The notes under the pieces: model-generated | The model's input: the letters and a program-made list of their open reading frames with translations, nothing else | What the model was told of the DNA's origin: nothing | Database searches by the model: none | Assembly: GCF_024704385.1 (NCBI RefSeq) | Contig: NZ_JAJDFX010000002.1 | Coordinates: 3,100,001-3,164,000 of the forward strand | Length of the DNA: 64,000 nucleotides | Reading direction: 5' to 3' | Source: Cellulomonas sp. P24 | GTDB lineage: Bacteria > Actinomycetota > Actinomycetes > Actinomycetales > Cellulomonadaceae | Shown: positions 8,646 to 18,408 of the stretch, piece by piece | How the letters are laid out: each line of letters starts with the position of its first letter | Position numbering within the stretch: the stretch's first letter is position 1 | Made by a program: the position numbers and the translations under genes

Positions 8646-11072
8646 TCAGCAGGTCTCGGCCTGGGCGAGGAGCACCTCGGCGACGGCACTGGCGAGCGCG
8701 GGCTCGAGCTCGAGGGCCATCACCTGGGCTGCGCGGAGCGCGAGCGGCTGGGCGGTGGTCGCGATCTCGAGGATCCGGCTCTTGAGTGCGTACTCGATCT
8801 GGGCGCGGTCGAGCAGGGCGAACAGGCGCGAGCGGACGTCGTTCGCGGCCAGCCGGGGTCCCGGTCCTGCCTCGACGCCCGGCTCCACGCCTGCCCCGAC
8901 GCCCGACCCGACACCCAGGTAGATCCGCAGCTCGGCGCGCACGGGCACGTCCGCCACGCCGACCTGCAGGCGGGTCGTATGCCGGCGGACGCTGACGGCG
9001 ACGTCCCGACCGTCGACCGTGGCCGTCGGCGTGACGTCGCCGTCGAGGGCCGGGAAGGTCAGCGTCCAGTCGCGCGCCGTCGGCAGGTGCCCCACGTCTC
9101 CGGACGGAGGCAGCACCGTCACCGTGCCCGCACCCTGGTCGAACCGGATCGTCGTCCGTGACGCCGCCCCGTCGCGGGTGCCGTCGTCCTCGACGAGGTC
9201 GAAGGCCCCGTCGGCGCCGACGACCACGAGGACCTCGAGGTGTCGCGGGTTGACCGGCTCGTTCGCGGGGACCTGGTCGCCGTCGAGCGGGACGATCGCT
9301 CCGGCCCGTGCGAGGACCGGGATCGAGGTGAGGTCGCGGTGGAGGTGGATCTCGCGGTCACCGTCGTAGACGAGGTCGGTGAGCAGGTCGACCCAGCGGC
9401 CCTCGGGCAGCCATGCAGCGACCCGGCCCAGCAGGGTGCGCCGGTCGGCCGGCTCGGTGATCGCGGCGACGACGAGCTCGCTGCCGAACACGTACTCGTT
9501 CGGGACCCGGTAGGCCTGCGCGTGCTCGGGCCAGCGGTGGTACAGCGGCAGGACCAGCGGCGTCCCGTCGGCGGCTCGGTGGTTCATGGTGTGCAGGTAC
9601 GGGACGAGCCGGTGCCGCAGCCGCAGGTGCTCGGTCATGATCCGCGCGGGTTCCGCGGCGAAGGTCCACGGTTCCTTGGTGGTGAACTCGTTCGCGCCGG
9701 AGTGCAGCCGCAGCACCGGCGAGAACGTGCCGAGCTGCAGCCACCGGGTCGCGAGCTCGTCGTCCTTGGTCCCGAAGAAGTGCCCGCCGATGTCGTGGCT
9801 CCACCAGCCGTAGCCGATGTTGCTCGCGGTCGCGGTGAAGTGCGGCTGGAAGGCGAGCGACGCCCAGGAGATCACGGTGTCCCCGGAGAACCCGACCGGG
9901 TAGCGGTGGCTCCCGGGTCCGGCGTAGCGCGAGAAGGTCAGCGCCCGGCGTCCGTCGCGGCCGTTGTCGAGGTAGTGGAAGTGGTTGAGCATCCACAGCG
10001 GATCGATGCCGGCGATGCGCGAGTGCGGTCCGGACTGCCAGTCGAGCCACCAGAAGTCGACGCCCTGGGCCTCGAGGTCGTGGTGCAGCACGTCGAAGTA
10101 CGCGGCGAGGAACTCCGGGTCGGTCACGTCGAACGAGATCGGCTCGCCCGTGGACGCGTCCCGCCCGAGCGCGGCCGCCATGGCCGGGTAGGCGTCCTCG
10201 AAGGACCGCACGCCGTCGGCCGGGTGCACGTTGAGTGTCACGCGCAGCCCGTGCTCGTGCAGCCAGGCGAGGAGCGCCTGCGGGTCGGGGAACAGGTCGC
10301 GGTTCCACGTATAGCCCGTCCAGCCGCTGCCGTGCGACGGGTCGATGTCGACCAGGTGCCAGTCCATGTCGATGACGCTCACCGAGAACGGGATCCCCTC
10401 GTCCCGGAACCGCGTCATGAGCCGGACGTACTCGTCGGCCGTGTATGCGTAGTAGCGGCTCCACCAGTTGCCGAGCGCCCAGCGCGGCAGGACGGGGGTG
10501 CTCCCGGAGACGGCGTAGAACGCGTGCAGCGCCTCGGGGTAGTCGTGCCCGTAGGCGAAGACGTAGAGGTCCTGGCGGTCGCCCGTGCGCGGGGCGACCC
10601 AGCCGTCGGCGTCGAAGAGGAACGACTGCGAGTCGTCCACGACGGCGTACCCGTACCGCGACACGACGCCCGGCTCGAGGGGGATCGCCCCGTCGGCCGT
10701 GTCGAGGGTGCGGGCCGTGCCGCCGAGCTCGCCGCCCGTCGAGCCGTACCGCCAGACCGAGTGGTACGACGTCACGCCGCCGCCCACGGCGAGGCTCAGC
10801 CCGCTCGTCGTGAACGGCCCCTTGTCGTAGCTGAGCCGGAACCGCGCCGTGACGACCTCGAGGTGGTCGCCGTGGTCGCGCACCGTGAAGTCGGGCACGG
10901 GCAGCTCGCGGTGGAGGGCGAACGTGGACGCACGGTCCTCGAACCTGCCGTCCTCGGCGTACTCCAGGCGCACCAGGCCCTCGGTGAGGACGGTGATCCG
11001 GTAGCGGTCACCGACGACGACGGCCCGGGGGTCGGCGACGGGGTGGGAGTCGAGGCGGTCGACCGGCGTCAT
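8646..11072 (-). CDS. GH31 alpha-glycosidase (alpha-glucosidase/alpha-xylosidase family)
   Basis: This 808-residue protein has the GH31 layout: an N-terminal beta-sandwich (residues 1-190), a barrel starting LPRWALGNWWSRYYAYT, a proximal beta domain, and a distal DUF5110-like C-terminus. The nucleophile is Asp344 in WWLDWQSG and the likely acid/base is Asp398 in GFSGDTVISW. It has no signal peptide, so the substrate is probably an imported oligosaccharide with an alpha-linked glucose or xylose. GGGAG precedes the start. The last 80 residues contain a Gly/Val-rich linker and a helical tail that I do not recognise. It diverges from a LacI regulator with a LacI-type operator between them. Confidence 0.92.
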   Translation of the reverse strand: MTPVDRLDSHPVADPRAVVVGDRYRITVLTEGLVRLEYAEDGRFEDRASTFALHRELPVPDFTVRDHGDHLEVVTARFRLSYDKGPFTTSGLSLAVGGGVTSYHSVWRYGSTGGELGGTARTLDTADGAIPLEPGVVSRYGYAVVDDSQSFLFDADGWVAPRTGDRQDLYVFAYGHDYPEALHAFYAVSGSTPVLPRWALGNWWSRYYAYTADEYVRLMTRFRDEGIPFSVSVIDMDWHLVDIDPSHGSGWTGYTWNRDLFPDPQALLAWLHEHGLRVTLNVHPADGVRSFEDAYPAMAAALGRDASTGEPISFDVTDPEFLAAYFDVLHHDLEAQGVDFWWLDWQSGPHSRIAGIDPLWMLNHFHYLDNGRDGRRALTFSRYAGPGSHRYPVGFSGDTVISWASLAFQPHFTATASNIGYGWWSHDIGGHFFGTKDDELATRWLQLGTFSPVLRLHSGANEFTTKEPWTFAAEPARIMTEHLRLRHRLVPYLHTMNHRAADGTPLVLPLYHRWPEHAQAYRVPNEYVFGSELVVAAITEPADRRTLLGRVAAWLPEGRWVDLLTDLVYDGDREIHLHRDLTSIPVLARAGAIVPLDGDQVPANEPVNPRHLEVLVVVGADGAFDLVEDDGTRDGAASRTTIRFDQGAGTVTVLPPSGDVGHLPTARDWTLTFPALDGDVTPTATVDGRDVAVSVRRHTTRLQVGVADVPVRAELRIYLGVGSGVGAGVEPGVEAGPGPRLAANDVRSRLFALLDRAQIEYALKSRILEIATTAQPLALRAAQVMALELEPALASAVAEVLLAQAETC

Positions 11073-11112
11073 GCGGGGTTCTCCCTGGTCGGGCGGGGTG
11101 GAGCGCGAGACC

Positions 11113-11124
11113 TTTAACGCTAAA
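11113..11124. promoter_or_regulatory. LacI-family operator between GH31 and lacI
   Basis: TTTAACGCTAAA is a near-perfect palindrome with the central CG typical of LacI/GalR operators. It lies about 40 bp upstream of the GH31 start and 60 bp upstream of the regulator start. It is one of the few AT-rich spots in this GC-rich gap. Confidence 0.7.
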
Positions 11125-11185
11125 CCGGCTACTGTGCGAGGGTCAAGCGCCCGGCCCGTGCCGGACCCCGGGGAAGGAGAGCCCG

Positions 11186-12214
11186 CTGCCTCGCATCACG
11201 CTCAAGGACATCGCCCACGAGGTGGGCGTGAGCGTCATGACCGTCTCCAACGTCGTCAACGGCAACCTCGACCGGGTCTCCCCGGAGACCGCGCGACGCG
11301 TCGACGAGGCGGTCGAACGGCTCGGGTACGTCCCGAACGCAGCAGCGCGCAGCCTCGCCGGGCAGCGCAGCCGGCTGGTGGGAGTCCTGGTGCCGGAGGC
11401 GCGCGACGACCGCAGCCTGCTCGCCAGCCCGCACCACGTCGACGTCATCGGCGCCGTCGAGGCCGAGCTGCGCCGCCACGACCACCACCTCCTGCTCCGC
11501 GCGGTCGCGACCCGCCAGGACGTGCTCGAGTCCGTCCGTCGATGGGGGCTCGACGGTGTCGTGGTGCTCGGCTGCACCGAGGCCGTGCTCGCGACGCTCG
11601 ACCTGCCGTCCGGGGTGCCGGCCGTCGTCGTCGACTCGTACGCCGACGACCCCCGCCTCGGCTACATCCGGTCCGACGACCGCACCGGCGGCCGGCTCGC
11701 CGGCGAGCACCTGCTCGACCTCGGCCACGAGCGCGTCGCGTTCGCCGGCCCGCTCGGCTCGGGCAGCCGGGTGGTCCACGAACGCCTCGCCGGGCTGCAG
11801 GACGCGCTCGCGGACAGGGGGATCGACCCGGCCGCGGTGGTGACCCTCGACGCCCCGACGACCTACGCCGACGGGGTCACCACTGGCACCCGGATCGCCG
11901 CGGCGCACCCCCAGGTCACCGCCGTGTTCGCGACGGCGGACATCCTCGCCGCCGGTCTGTGCCGCGGGCTGGGCCGGGCCGGGCGGCAGGTGCCGCGCGA
12001 CGTCTCGGTACTCGGGTACGACGACGCCGACCTCGCCGAGATGGTGACGCCGCAGCTCTCCACGGTGGCGCAGGACAGCGTCGGCAAGGGGGTTGCGGCC
12101 GCCCGGCTCGTGCTCGCGATGATCGACGGCGACGGACCACGAGCGGTCGCGCCGGGAGCCCTGACGCTCGTGCACCGGGAGTCCACCGGACCGCGCCGCT
12201 CGGTGACCGGATGA
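11186..12214 (+). CDS. LacI-family transcriptional regulator (CTG start)
   Basis: This 342-residue repressor has the N-terminal helix-turn-helix ITLKDIAHEVGVSVMTVSN followed by the hinge helix region VPNAAARSLAG, then a periplasmic-binding-protein-like effector domain. The frame from GTG at 11222 would remove half of the helix-turn-helix. The only start that preserves it and has a ribosome site is CTG at 11186, with AAGGAGA ending 5 nt before it. No ATG, GTG or TTG in frame upstream is plausible. It is divergent from GH31 and is the likely repressor of that gene through TTTAACGCTAAA. The sugar ligand is unknown. Confidence 0.85.
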   Translation: MPRITLKDIAHEVGVSVMTVSNVVNGNLDRVSPETARRVDEAVERLGYVPNAAARSLAGQRSRLVGVLVPEARDDRSLLASPHHVDVIGAVEAELRRHDHHLLLRAVATRQDVLESVRRWGLDGVVVLGCTEAVLATLDLPSGVPAVVVDSYADDPRLGYIRSDDRTGGRLAGEHLLDLGHERVAFAGPLGSGSRVVHERLAGLQDALADRGIDPAAVVTLDAPTTYADGVTTGTRIAAAHPQVTAVFATADILAAGLCRGLGRAGRQVPRDVSVLGYDDADLAEMVTPQLSTVAQDSVGKGVAAARLVLAMIDGDGPRAVAPGALTLVHRESTGPRRSVTG

Positions 12215-12339
12215 CCCGCCCGCGCGGGTGCCGTCCACCCCATGACCGCCGATTGCGCGATGCCCCCGGGGGTGTCCGCGGTACCCTCTCAAGACCATCC
12301 GCGCGCTGCCGATGAGAGGACCAGGGGAGGCGCGAGGCC

Positions 12340-13770
12340 ATGGAATCGTCGCAGGCACGCGCGGCCGGCCGCATCGGCGTGGTAGCCGGTGCCGTGGCGT
12401 GCGTGCTGGTGGCCCGGCTCGCCCTCGGTGACGCCGGTGCCCCGCTCGACGGCCTGATGGCGCTCGTGGCCGCCTGGGGTGCGCGGAGAGCGAGTCGTCT
12501 GGCGCGCACGACGCGCAGCAGGCGTGCATGGCGCTTCCAGTGGATCGCGCCGGTGGTCTGGGCGGTTGCGCCGATCGTCTGGATCACCGGCGCCCCGCCT
12601 GTCGTGGCGGCTGCGGCGCGCGTCGCGTTCCTCGTCCTCGTCGCCACCGCCTGGTGGCTCGCGTCCCACTCCGCGGACACCTGGTCGCGCGTGCGCCTCG
12701 TGGTCGACGGTGGTCTCGCCGCCGCCTCCGGGTTCGTCGTGGGTCGGGCCTTCCTGCTCCACCCTTCGGGGGACGCCGCCGGTGCCGAGGGAGTCGTCGC
12801 CGTCGCCCTTCCCCTGGGTGCCGTCGCGGTGGCCACGTTCCTCGTCGGCCTCGCGTTGACGGAGATGCAGGGCCGCCACCGCCTGATGCCGGCCGTGTAC
12901 ACCGTGGGAACGATGGTCATCATCTGGTCCGACGTGGCGCAGTCCAGGGGTAGCACGCCGCTCTGGGCCGTCGGCTTCGCCCTGTACGCCGTCGCGACCC
13001 GGACCTACCGCGGGACGTCGCGTCGTCGTGACCTGGTCAGCACGGGCTGGACGACGGCCTACGCACCGTACCTCCTGGTCGCCCCGGCGGCCCTGACGCT
13101 CGGCGTCCAGGGTGCGCACGGGACGATCCCCGGCCCGGAGATCGCGGCCGCGGTGGCGATGGTCGCGCTGCTGCTCGTCCGTCAGCACGTGACGTCGGCG
13201 GAGAACCGGGTCCTGGTGCATCGGCTCGCGACGACCGAGCGGCTCCTGCGGCACCAGGCCACCCATGATGCCCTGACGGGGCTGCCGGGCCGTGTCGTCC
13301 TGTGGGAGCGGCTCGAGGAAGCCGCCCGGCGCCGGACCACCGAGCCGTTCGCGGTCGCGGTCGTGTTCGTCGACCTCGACGACTTCAAGGCCGTCAACGA
13401 CGGGCACGGGCACGCGGCCGGTGACCATCTGCTCGTCGAGACGGCGCGCCGGCTCCGGGGCGCCCTGGAGGACCTGGGCGGCGACGCGCTCGCCGTGCGC
13501 ATGAGCGGCGACGAGTTCGCCGTCCTGCTCGTCGAGGGTGCTGCCGAGCGGGCCGCCGACGTCGCACGCCGGATCCTCATGGCGATCCAGCGCCCCGTGA
13601 CCGTCAACGGGATCCAGATCACGGTGGGCGGCAGCGTCGGGGTCGCCTCGACGGAGAGCGGCGACCTCAACCCGTCGGCCCTGCTCCGGGCCGCCGACGT
13701 CGCCATGTACGACGTCAAGCACCAGGGGAAGGGCGGCGTCCGGGTGGCCGAGGACACGGGGCGACGCTGA
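12340..13770 (+). CDS. Membrane-bound diguanylate cyclase (GGDEF domain)
   Basis: The 476-residue protein has about eight hydrophobic segments in residues 15-285, a short coiled linker, then a GGDEF domain (about 300-470) that would make cyclic di-GMP from two GTP. The signature is SGDEF at 388-392, a variant tolerated in active cyclases. The metal-binding VVFVDLDDFKAVND and the HDALTGL entry motif are intact. The RxxD allosteric inhibition site expected nine residues before the signature is absent. No EAL domain follows. GGGGAGG precedes ATG at 12340. The membrane part does not match a sensor family I can name. Confidence 0.9.
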   Translation: MESSQARAAGRIGVVAGAVACVLVARLALGDAGAPLDGLMALVAAWGARRASRLARTTRSRRAWRFQWIAPVVWAVAPIVWITGAPPVVAAAARVAFLVLVATAWWLASHSADTWSRVRLVVDGGLAAASGFVVGRAFLLHPSGDAAGAEGVVAVALPLGAVAVATFLVGLALTEMQGRHRLMPAVYTVGTMVIIWSDVAQSRGSTPLWAVGFALYAVATRTYRGTSRRRDLVSTGWTTAYAPYLLVAPAALTLGVQGAHGTIPGPEIAAAVAMVALLLVRQHVTSAENRVLVHRLATTERLLRHQATHDALTGLPGRVVLWERLEEAARRRTTEPFAVAVVFVDLDDFKAVNDGHGHAAGDHLLVETARRLRGALEDLGGDALAVRMSGDEFAVLLVEGAAERAADVARRILMAIQRPVTVNGIQITVGGSVGVASTESGDLNPSALLRAADVAMYDVKHQGKGGVRVAEDTGRR

Positions 13771-13771
13771 G

Positions 13772-13840
13772 CCTCGCGGCCTCGCAGCGCCACGGCCTCG
13801 CGGCCTCGCAGCGCCACGGCCTTGCGGCCTCACAGTGCCG
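13772..13840. repeat. 24-bp tandem repeat, nearly three copies, directly after the GGDEF stop
   Basis: Two identical 24-bp units run 13772-13795 and 13796-13819, beginning CCTCGCGGCCTCGCAG and ending CGCCACGG. A third degenerate copy follows. The repeat begins one base after the stop codon. The rest of the 255-bp gap up to the aldehyde dehydrogenase shows no gene. Confidence 0.8.
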
Positions 13841-14025
13841 TCATCGCCCCCGCACCTGCGATGTCCAGCCCGCCGTCGTCGGCGCCTGGTCGGGGCGGTC
13901 GGGACGGGCGTTCCTCCGGTTGCCGCGGCCGATCCCCGGGTGTTCAGTCGAGGAGACGCTCGTCGCGGTGGGAGCCCGACACGATGCCGGCCCGCGACGT
14001 CGCGGTCGTGCAAAGGAGCACTGAC

Positions 14026-15546
14026 ATGAAGTACGTCCCACCAGGACAACCCGGAAGTATCGTCTCGGTCAAGCCGAGGTACGAGAACTTCATCGGGGGA
14101 GCATGGGTGCCGCCGACGAAGGGCAAGTACCGGGTCAACGTGACCCCCGCGACGGCCCAGCCGATCACCGAGGTCGCCGAGTCGACGCCGGAAGACGTCG
14201 AGCTCGCCCTCGACGCCGCGCACGCGGCGAAGGACGCCTGGGGTGAGGCCACCGCGACCGAGCGCGCCGTGGTGCTCAACGCCATCGCCGACGCGGTCGA
14301 GAAGAACGCGGAGATGCTCGCCGTCGCCGAGAGCTGGGAGAACGGCAAGCCGGTCCGCGAGACCCTCAACGCCGACATCCCGCTCGTCATCGACCACTTC
14401 CGCTACTTCGCCGCCGCGGCACGCATGGAAGAGGGTTCCTCGACCGAGATCGACAAGGACACGGTCGCGTACCACTTCCGCGAGCCGCTGGGCGTCGTCG
14501 GGCAGATCGTCCCGTTCAACTTCCCGCTGCTGATGGCGGCATGGAAGCTCGCCCCGGCGCTCGCCGCGGGGAACTGCTCGGTGCTGAAGCCCGCGTCGCC
14601 GACGCCGTGGTCGATCATGAAGCTGATGGAGGTCATCGCGGACGTCGTGCCGGCCGGCGTGATCAACGTCGTGACCGGACCGGGTGCGGAGATCGGCAAG
14701 GCGCTCGCGGCGAACCCGCGCATCGCGAAGATCGCGTTCACGGGCGAGACCGTGACCGGGCGCCTGATCATGCAGTACGCCGCGCAGAACATCATCCCGT
14801 CGACCACCGAGCTCGGTGGCAAGTCGCCGAACATCTTCTTCAGCGACGTGATGGACCACGACGACGACTTCCTCGACAAGGCGATCGAGGGCCTCGTGCT
14901 CTACGCGTTCAACAAGGGCGAGGTCTGCACCTGCCCGTCGCGGGCGCTCATCCAGGAGGACATCTACGAGAAGTTCATGGAGCGGTGCCTGGCCAGGATC
15001 GCGGCGATCAAGCAGGGCGACCCGCTCGACACCGAGACCATGATCGGCCCGCAGGTCTCCAAGCAGCAGATCGACAAGATCTCGTCGTACGTCGACATCG
15101 GCCGCGCCGAGGGCGCCGAGGTGCTCATCGGTGGCAAGCGCGCCGAGATGCCGGGCGACCTCGGCGGTGGCTACTTCTACGAGCCGACGGTGCTCAAGGG
15201 CGACAACAAGATGCGGGTGTTCCAGGAGGAGATCTTCGGCCCGGTGCTTGCGGTCACCACGTTCAAGGACGACGCTGAGGCGTTGGCGATCGCGAACGAC
15301 ACGCTGTACGGGCTCGGTGCCGGGGTCTGGACCCGCAACGGGAACCGGGCCTTCACGATGGGTCGCAAGATCAAGGCCGGTCGTGTGTGGACCAACTGCT
15401 ACCACCAGTACCCGGCCGGTGCGGCGTTCGGCGGCTACAAGATCTCCGGCGTCGGTCGCGAGAACCACCGGATGATGCTCGACCACTACAGCCAGACGAA
15501 GAACCTGCTGGTCAGCTACAGCACGAAGCCGCTGGGCTTCTTCTGA
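14026..15546 (+). CDS. Aldehyde dehydrogenase (acetaldehyde dehydrogenase AcoD/ExaC type)
   Basis: This 506-residue NAD-dependent aldehyde dehydrogenase converts an aldehyde, probably acetaldehyde or a similar short one, to the acid. The Rossmann domain begins near NFIGGAW. The general base is Glu262 in TTELGGKSP and the catalytic Cys is Cys301 in [11 protein letters not shown]. The C-terminus [17 protein letters not shown] is typical of the AcoD/ExaC branch. ATG at 14026 has AAAGGAG 6 nt upstream. A DUF779 gene follows after about 50 nt, the usual partner of this branch. No dedicated regulator is adjacent. Confidence 0.93.
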   Translation: MKYVPPGQPGSIVSVKPRYENFIGGAWVPPTKGKYRVNVTPATAQPITEVAESTPEDVELALDAAHAAKDAWGEATATERAVVLNAIADAVEKNAEMLAVAESWENGKPVRETLNADIPLVIDHFRYFAAAARMEEGSSTEIDKDTVAYHFREPLGVVGQIVPFNFPLLMAAWKLAPALAAGNCSVLKPASPTPWSIMKLMEVIADVVPAGVINVVTGPGAEIGKALAANPRIAKIAFTGETVTGRLIMQYAAQNIIPSTTELGGKSPNIFFSDVMDHDDDFLDKAIEGLVLYAFNKGEVCTCPSRALIQEDIYEKFMERCLARIAAIKQGDPLDTETMIGPQVSKQQIDKISSYVDIGRAEGAEVLIGGKRAEMPGDLGGGYFYEPTVLKGDNKMRVFQEEIFGPVLAVTTFKDDAEALAIANDTLYGLGAGVWTRNGNRAFTMGRKIKAGRVWTNCYHQYPAGAAFGGYKISGVGRENHRMMLDHYSQTKNLLVSYSTKPLGFF

Positions 15547-15597
15547 GCCGACCCGTGCCGGCTCGTTCAGGGTCGGAAAGCAGGACCGAGGAGGGTG

Positions 15598-15957
15598 ATG
15601 TCCGAGACGACGGTCCCGGCACGCATCACGGCCACCCCGGCGGCACGCGAGGCGATCGCACGCCTGTGTGCCGACCGGGGCGGCCCGGTGATGTTCGTGC
15701 AGTCCGGAGGGTGCTGCGCCGGCAGCACGCCGATGTGCTTCCCGTTGGGGGAGTTCATCCTGGGTGACGTCGACGTGCTGCTCGGCGACATCGACGGCTG
15801 CCCGTTCTACATCGACAAGCGGCTCGACGAGGCGTGGCACCAGGACGTGTTCCTGCTCGACGTCGCCGAGGGCGGTCCCGAGGACTTCTCGCTGCCGGCG
15901 GGGGAGGACCTGCACTTCGTCACGCTCTCGCCGGCGTGCGTCGTCCCGACGGACTGA
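15598..15957 (+). CDS. DUF779 family protein, partner of the aldehyde dehydrogenase
   Basis: This 119-residue soluble protein matches DUF779: FVQSGGCCAGSTPMCF carries a conserved cluster of three cysteines, and DGCPFYID lies in the middle. Family members are found next to AcoD/ExaC-type aldehyde dehydrogenases; their biochemical role is unresolved, and the cysteines suggest metal or thiol chemistry. ATG at 15598 follows GAGGAGG at a usable distance; a GTG three bases upstream is too close to it. Probably co-transcribed with the dehydrogenase. Confidence 0.88.
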   Translation: MSETTVPARITATPAAREAIARLCADRGGPVMFVQSGGCCAGSTPMCFPLGEFILGDVDVLLGDIDGCPFYIDKRLDEAWHQDVFLLDVAEGGPEDFSLPAGEDLHFVTLSPACVVPTD

Positions 15958-15972
15958 CGGCGGCTCCTGCGG

Positions 15973-18309
15973 TCACCCGAGCCGGCGGACGGTGTCCTCG
16001 TCCACGGTGAACGGTGCCCGCAGGAGCGCATCCGTGCGGCTCGACGGGCCGACGAGCAGCTCGAAGTCGCCGGGCTCGACGACGCGGCGTCCGTGCGCGT
16101 CCACGATCGAGCACGCGGAGAGCGGCAGCTCGACGGCCACGGTGCGGGACTCGCCGGGGGCGAGGTCGACCTGCCGGTACGCCTTGAGCTCCCGGTCGGC
16201 CCAGCTGGCCGACGTGACGAGGTCACGCACGTAGACCTGGACGGTCTCCCGGACCGGCCGGGTCCCGGTGTTGTGCACCGTCACCTCGGCACGGACGGTG
16301 CCGGTGCCGAGGGTGCCGGTGACGGACACGTCGAGCAGCCGCAGGTCGGTGTACGTGACGCTGGTGTAGGAGAGCCCGTCGCCGAACGCGAACGCGGGCG
16401 ACTGCGTCAGGTCGGCGTAACGGTCCCCGTGCTGCCCACGGACCTGGTTGTAGTACGTCGGCTGCTGCCCGGCGTGCCGCGCGAACGAGATCGGCAGCCG
16501 ACCCGACGGCTCGATCCGCCCCAGGAGGAGCTCGGCGATCGCCTGGCCGCCGCGCATGCCCGGGTTCGCCGCCCAGACCACGGCCGAGGCCGTGAGCGCC
16601 GATGTGGGGAGCACGAGGGGCTTGGAGGCGAGGAGCACCACGACCATCGGGGTGCCCGTCGCGGCCACCGCGTCGAGCAGGGCCACCTGACCGCCGACGA
16701 ACTCGAGCGTCGCGGTGGAGCGTCCCTCGCCCACGAGCTCGATCCGGTCCCCGACCACGACGACGGCGACGTCGGCGGCGCGGGCCCGGGCGACCGCCTC
16801 GTCGAGGAGCGCCTGGTCCGGGCGGGAGGGCACGACCACCGGAGGTCGCGGCTGGCCGTCGGGGAAGGTCGCGCCGTCGGGGTCCGCGGCCAGCGTGAGG
16901 ATGTCCGCGCCGCGTGCGTGCGTGACGCTCCACCCCTCCGGCACCGTCGCGCGCAGCCCGTCGAGGACCGTGGTGATCAGGTCGCGCGGCTGCCCGTCGG
17001 GGAGCCAGTCGACCTGGCCGGAGCTGCCCGCCCAGTCCCCGAGCTGGGTCTGGGCGTCGTCGGCCAGCGGTCCGAGCACGGCGATCGTGCGCGCTCGGCG
17101 GGTGGAGGCATCGGCGGGGTCGCCGTCCGGGCCCGCGCTGCCGTCGACCTGGCCCGCGCCACCGTCGAGCGGGAGCACGCCGTCGTTGCGCAGCAGCACG
17201 AGCGACCGCCGCGCGACCTCGAGGTTGAGCGCGGTGTGGCTCGCGCGGCCGACCACGGCCCGCTGCGCGGCGGCGTCGGGGCGGCGCGGGTTCTCGAACA
17301 GCCCGAGCTCGAGCTTGAGCGTGAGGATGCGGGCCACCGCGCGGTCGATCTCCGCCTCGTCGAGCAGCCCGCGCGCGACCGCCTCCTGGGCGCCGGCGAA
17401 GAACTGCGGCGTGGTCATCACGAGGTCGTTGCCCGCGCGGACGGCCGCCGCGGCGGCGCGGACGTGGTCGGGCTGGACGTGCTGCTCCCAGACCATCCGG
17501 CCGACGTTGTCCCAGTCGGTGACGAGCGTGCCGGTGTAGCCCCACTCGCCACGCAGCACCTCGTCGAGCAGCCATGCGTTGACCGTGATCGGGACGCCGT
17601 CCATCGTCTGGTAGCCGAGCATGAACGTCCGGCAGCCCTCGCGTGCCACGCGCTCGAACGGCGGCAGGAACCACGAGCGGAGCTTGCGACGGGAGAGGTC
17701 GGCCTCGGAGGCGTCCCGGCCGCCCTGCGTCTCGGAGTACCCCGCGAAATGCTTCGCGGTCGCGAGCAGCGCGGTCGGGTCGTCGAGACCGTCGCCCTGG
17801 TAGCCGCGGACCATCGCGGAGGCGAGCTCGCCGATGAGGAACGGGTCCTCGCCGAACGTCTCGCCGACGCGCCCCCACCGCAGGTCGCGGGCGATGCACA
17901 GGACGGGGGAGAAGGTCCAGTGCACGCCGGTCGTGGACGCCTCGACGGCCGTCGCCCGGGCCACCTGCTCGATCAGGTCGCCGTCCCAGGTCGCCGCCAT
18001 GCCGAGCTGGGTCGGGAAGATCGTCGCCCCGTCGCAGAACGAGTGGCCGTGGATGCAGTCCTCACCGACCAGGAGCGGGATGCGCAGCCGCGACTGCTCG
18101 ACGAGCCGGTGCGCGAGCTCGAGGCGCTCGGGCGAGGTGTGCAGCAGCGACCCGGCATGCATGACCGTGAGGTGCTCCTCGACGCCCTCCCGTGCGTCGA
18201 GCTGCATCATCTGCCCGACCTTCTCGGGGAGGGTCATCCGGGCCAGGAGATCCGCGACGCGGTCGGCCACGGAGAGGTTCGGGTCCTCGTACGCGAGGGG
18301 GGTGCTCAT
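15973..18309 (-). CDS. GH3 beta-glucosidase
   Basis: This 778-residue GH3 enzyme has no obvious signal peptide. The barrel domain starts at about residue 15 (VADLLARMTLPEKVGQM). The nucleophile is Asp265 in LVTDWDNVG, and KHFAGYSETQGG carries the substrate-binding KH pair. An alpha/beta sandwich domain and a C-terminal fibronectin type III-like domain (GTRPVRETVQVYVRD) follow. It would release glucose from beta-glucosides such as cello-oligosaccharides. Two ATGs compete: 18315, with GGAG only 3 nt away, and 18309, at a better 9 nt; I chose the second. It lies downstream of the broken SDR epimerase on the same strand. Confidence 0.92.
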   Translation of the reverse strand: MSTPLAYEDPNLSVADRVADLLARMTLPEKVGQMMQLDAREGVEEHLTVMHAGSLLHTSPERLELAHRLVEQSRLRIPLLVGEDCIHGHSFCDGATIFPTQLGMAATWDGDLIEQVARATAVEASTTGVHWTFSPVLCIARDLRWGRVGETFGEDPFLIGELASAMVRGYQGDGLDDPTALLATAKHFAGYSETQGGRDASEADLSRRKLRSWFLPPFERVAREGCRTFMLGYQTMDGVPITVNAWLLDEVLRGEWGYTGTLVTDWDNVGRMVWEQHVQPDHVRAAAAAVRAGNDLVMTTPQFFAGAQEAVARGLLDEAEIDRAVARILTLKLELGLFENPRRPDAAAQRAVVGRASHTALNLEVARRSLVLLRNDGVLPLDGGAGQVDGSAGPDGDPADASTRRARTIAVLGPLADDAQTQLGDWAGSSGQVDWLPDGQPRDLITTVLDGLRATVPEGWSVTHARGADILTLAADPDGATFPDGQPRPPVVVPSRPDQALLDEAVARARAADVAVVVVGDRIELVGEGRSTATLEFVGGQVALLDAVAATGTPMVVVLLASKPLVLPTSALTASAVVWAANPGMRGGQAIAELLLGRIEPSGRLPISFARHAGQQPTYYNQVRGQHGDRYADLTQSPAFAFGDGLSYTSVTYTDLRLLDVSVTGTLGTGTVRAEVTVHNTGTRPVRETVQVYVRDLVTSASWADRELKAYRQVDLAPGESRTVAVELPLSACSIVDAHGRRVVEPGDFELLVGPSSRTDALLRAPFTVDEDTVRRLG

Positions 18310-18408
18310 CGGCATGACTCCGTGGTCGTCGGTCGTCGGTCGACGGCCGGACCGCCGTCGTCGGGGTGGGCGCTGACCCGCGCGAGGGGAGCGGGGCGCG
18401 AGGGTTCG

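Noticed and set aside
12289-15915. A 1208-codon open frame antisense to the diguanylate cyclase and aldehyde dehydrogenase genes
   Set aside because: Its product is an Arg/His/Asp/Val-rich string without domains, typical of antisense frames in very GC-rich DNA; the plus-strand genes have clear catalytic motifs.
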